Shown here in pieces: positions 62,177-64,000 of a DNA stretch of 64,000 nucleotides; the first letter of the stretch is position 1; every line of letters begins with the position of its first letter. The position numbers and the translations under genes are program-made. Source of the DNA: Bacillus sp. ISL-45 (GTDB lineage Bacteria; Bacillota; Bacilli; Bacillales; Cytobacillaceae); the NCBI RefSeq assembly GCF_018613195.1, contig NZ_JAGGQQ010000003.1:140735-204734 (forward strand), read 5' to 3'. Under the pieces are notes generated by a model. It worked only from the letters and a program-made list of their open reading frames with translations. It did no database searches and was not told the origin of the DNA.

Positions 62177-63463
62177 TTAATTTTCATCTTCCTGCTCATT
62201 CCTCTTTTCCACTTCATAATCCTCGAGTCGGGAAATCCGTTCCAGCATTGTCGGATGTCCGTAACGGAAGATTTTCACCAGCCATGGAGGATTTACCTGG
62301 CTGAGCCCCGCCTTCGTCAGTTCCTGGAAGGCAGAAATCGCTGGATCTGTGTTGTCCGTCATTTCGATCGCATACCGGTCAGCTCTTGTTTCCTGATAAC
62401 GGGAGACAAGATTGGAAACCGGGCTTGCAGCAAACATGATCATCGAGAGGAACATCAGAAACAGCGGAAATGATCTCAAGTCCCCGGGATGCTCTAGCTT
62501 GAATTCCTTTCCCCAACGCTTGATCGCCCAGTTCATCAGTCTTGAAACAAAGTACAGGCCGAACAAAGAGAGTACCAGGTATCCGGCAATCCCGATATAT
62601 AAATGCTTCTCCACATAATGAGCCATTTCATGTGCCATGATGAACAAAATTTGGTCATCGTTCAGCCTGTTTAATGTCGTATCCCAGAGAACAATCCTTG
62701 AATTAGATCCAATTCCTGTCACATACGCATTCAGTGCATTTGTCTTTTCAGCCATATCCACTTCGAATACATGATCAGCTGGAATATTAGCCTGCTCCGC
62801 AATATCAAGGATTTTTGTCTCCAGCTCTTTATTTTTCAGCGGGGAAAAATCATTGTACAGCGGGTCGATCACAACAGGCTGCAGGAACATGATGAACAAG
62901 GTGAACGGAACGGAAAGCATCCATGCAAACAGCCACCAGTACCTTTTGAACTTGTTCATCAGCCAGTACAGGACAATCACAATCACAAACATCATCGCAT
63001 AATTGACCCAGAAATCGATAAGTTCATCCTTCATCCAGGAGGCGAATGTTTGCGTCGATATATTATAGGTCTTAGACAGCGTATAACTGATATAACTTAA
63101 AGGGAAGGTCGCGATATAAGCAAAGAACGAAAGCCATATTAAATAGATCGCTGTCTGGCCATACCTATTCTTCGCCGTCTCTTCTCCCCATTTCTTGAAA
63201 GCTTTTGAAAGCCCCAGCAGGAGAATCAAAAAGTAAAACAGCCACTCGAAGGGTGTGGACAGAAAGAACAATAAATTCCTGATTTTTGAGTATTCCTCAC
63301 TCAGCATTAATTCTCGTCCATTCAAGAATGTTGCCGGGTCAGCCCTCGAACCTTCGAACTCAAATGGTAGATTCGTATCTGCAAAGTAAAATAAATACCA
63401 GTACACTGCGAAACCATAGAGCACATAGGCGACCACACCGTAAAAACCCATCTTTCTCGCCAT
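62177..63463 (-). CDS. yhfN: M48-family membrane zinc metalloprotease (Ste24/CAAX type), YhfN-like
   Basis: About 428 residues, multi-pass. The zinc motif MAHEMAHYVEKH lies near the centre, with the second ligand in RYQETRADRYAIEM. Relatives are involved in membrane-protein quality control. The ATG at 63463 has GGGGGAG five bases upstream; a longer frame at 63490 was rejected. A YhfN relative lies on the same side of comK in B. subtilis. Confidence 0.88.
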   Translation of the reverse strand: MARKMGFYGVVAYVLYGFAVYWYLFYFADTNLPFEFEGSRADPATFLNGRELMLSEEYSKIRNLLFFLSTPFEWLFYFLILLLGLSKAFKKWGEETAKNRYGQTAIYLIWLSFFAYIATFPLSYISYTLSKTYNISTQTFASWMKDELIDFWVNYAMMFVIVIVLYWLMNKFKRYWWLFAWMLSVPFTLFIMFLQPVVIDPLYNDFSPLKNKELETKILDIAEQANIPADHVFEVDMAEKTNALNAYVTGIGSNSRIVLWDTTLNRLNDDQILFIMAHEMAHYVEKHLYIGIAGYLVLSLFGLYFVSRLMNWAIKRWGKEFKLEHPGDLRSFPLFLMFLSMIMFAASPVSNLVSRYQETRADRYAIEMTDNTDPAISAFQELTKAGLSQVNPPWLVKIFRYGHPTMLERISRLEDYEVEKRNEQEDEN

Positions 63464-63610
63464 AGCTTCTCCCCCTTTACGTACAACCATATCTATAACT
63501 ATTTTAATCCTTTGTCCTAAAAATAGAACAAGTTATTGTGGGCAGGGGAAATGCTCATCATGTCTACTTGAACTGGAATATATGATTCATGTGTTTTAGG
63601 GTCGTATTTA

Positions 63611-64000
63611 ATGTGACGATAATTTGAGAGACAACTGCTTTATATGAACATTACTTTATGTGACGATGATCTCTGTGGCGACTCCTTTATCCGCACATTA
63701 AGTCTTTTTATGTGACGATACTCTCGGAGAAGACTGCTTTATCCGCACATTAAGTCTTTTTATGTGACGATACTCTCGGAGAAGACTGCTTTATCCGCAC
63801 ATTAAGTCTTTTTATGTGACGATACTCTAGGGAGCGACTCCTTTATCCGCACATTAAGTCTTTTTATGTGACGATACTCTCGGGGGCGACTCCTTTATCC
63901 GCACATTAAGTCTTTTTATGTGACGATAATCTCGGGGACGACTCCTTTATCCGCACATTAAGTCTTTTTATGTGACGATAATCTCGGAGAAGACGACTCC
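63611..64000 (+). repeat. Tandem array of about eight 52-nt units, running off the right edge
   Basis: ATGTGACGAT cores begin at 63611, 63658, 63710, 63762, 63814, 63866, 63918 and 63970. After the first, shorter interval (47 nt) every interval is exactly 52 nt. Each unit pairs ATGTG..GATAA-like and TTATC..CACAT arms around a variable middle such as CTCGGAGAAGACTGC. The array continues past 64000. Confidence 0.92.

Noticed and set aside
63611..64000. CRISPR array
   Set aside because: Units abut without unique spacers of constant length, the variable middles are related to each other, and no cas genes are present. The same applies to the 9350 and 40666 arrays.

Overview
The window looks like a chromosomal segment of a spore-forming, low-to-mid G+C member of the Bacillaceae (Mesobacillus/Cytobacillus-like; the genus is an inference). 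It carries a complete gerPA-gerPF spore germination operon behind a sigma-K-type promoter, comK, addBA, Gram-positive lipoproteins, an LCP protein, AGGAGG-type ribosome sites with frequent GTG/TTG starts, and the gene order known from the B. subtilis yhf-yhj-yis region. No rRNA, tRNA, phage, IS transposase or CRISPR array was seen.

Layout: 1-7.8 kb is a maltodextrin locus: the first codons of a LacI-type regulator, a membrane-anchored alpha-amylase, malG, malF, malE (all minus strand) and a divergent cytosolic neopullulanase/cyclomaltodextrinase. LacI-type and CcpA-type operator sequences lie in the promoter regions. 8-9.3 kb is a MATE exporter. 9.6-17.5 kb is a dicarboxylate/hydroxy-acid module: a DctS/CitS-type kinase, its response regulator, a DctP-type binding lipoprotein (candidate co-sensor), a TAXI binding protein, a fused TRAP permease and a D-malate/tartrate-type dehydrogenase. 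17.6-26.8 kb holds nitronate monooxygenase, asnO, yisN, a PAS-GGDEF-EAL protein, yisL, yisK, a small P-loop protein and a DUF418 membrane protein. 27.2-28.8 kb is an acyl-CoA ligase. 29-31.5 kb is gerPA-PF and a yisB-like HNH gene. 31.7-39.1 kb is addA and addB, without the sbcDC genes that sit beside them in B. subtilis. 39.3-40.5 kb is a yhjO-like MFS transporter.

40.8-51 kb is the most unusual part. A nine-gene minus-strand run encodes a Liv-type ABC importer (livK, G, F, H, M), a 59-residue protein, a KASIII-fold condensing enzyme, an alpha/beta hydrolase and a short-chain reductase. A second AMP-dependent acyl ligase and a small unknown gene follow and are bracketed by inverted copies of a dispersed repeat. 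The enzyme classes match those of OleABCD/beta-lactone clusters only at superfamily level, so the pathway is a candidate for something undescribed. 51.3-55.3 kb carries a small unknown gene, a VOC protein and a large MalT-like STAND ATPase fused to a C-terminal BTAD/winged-helix region.

55.4-63.5 kb returns to the conserved backbone: signal peptidase I (sipV position), yhjE-like TVP38 protein, LCP protein, S9 peptidase, yhjD, comK, yhzC and an M48 protease. Intergenic space is rich in repeats: a dispersed imperfect palindrome of about 118 bp (three full-length copies and a composite site with two further copies) that supplies the C-terminal codons and stop of two genes, and four unrelated tandem arrays with periods of 53, 41, 21 and 52 nt.
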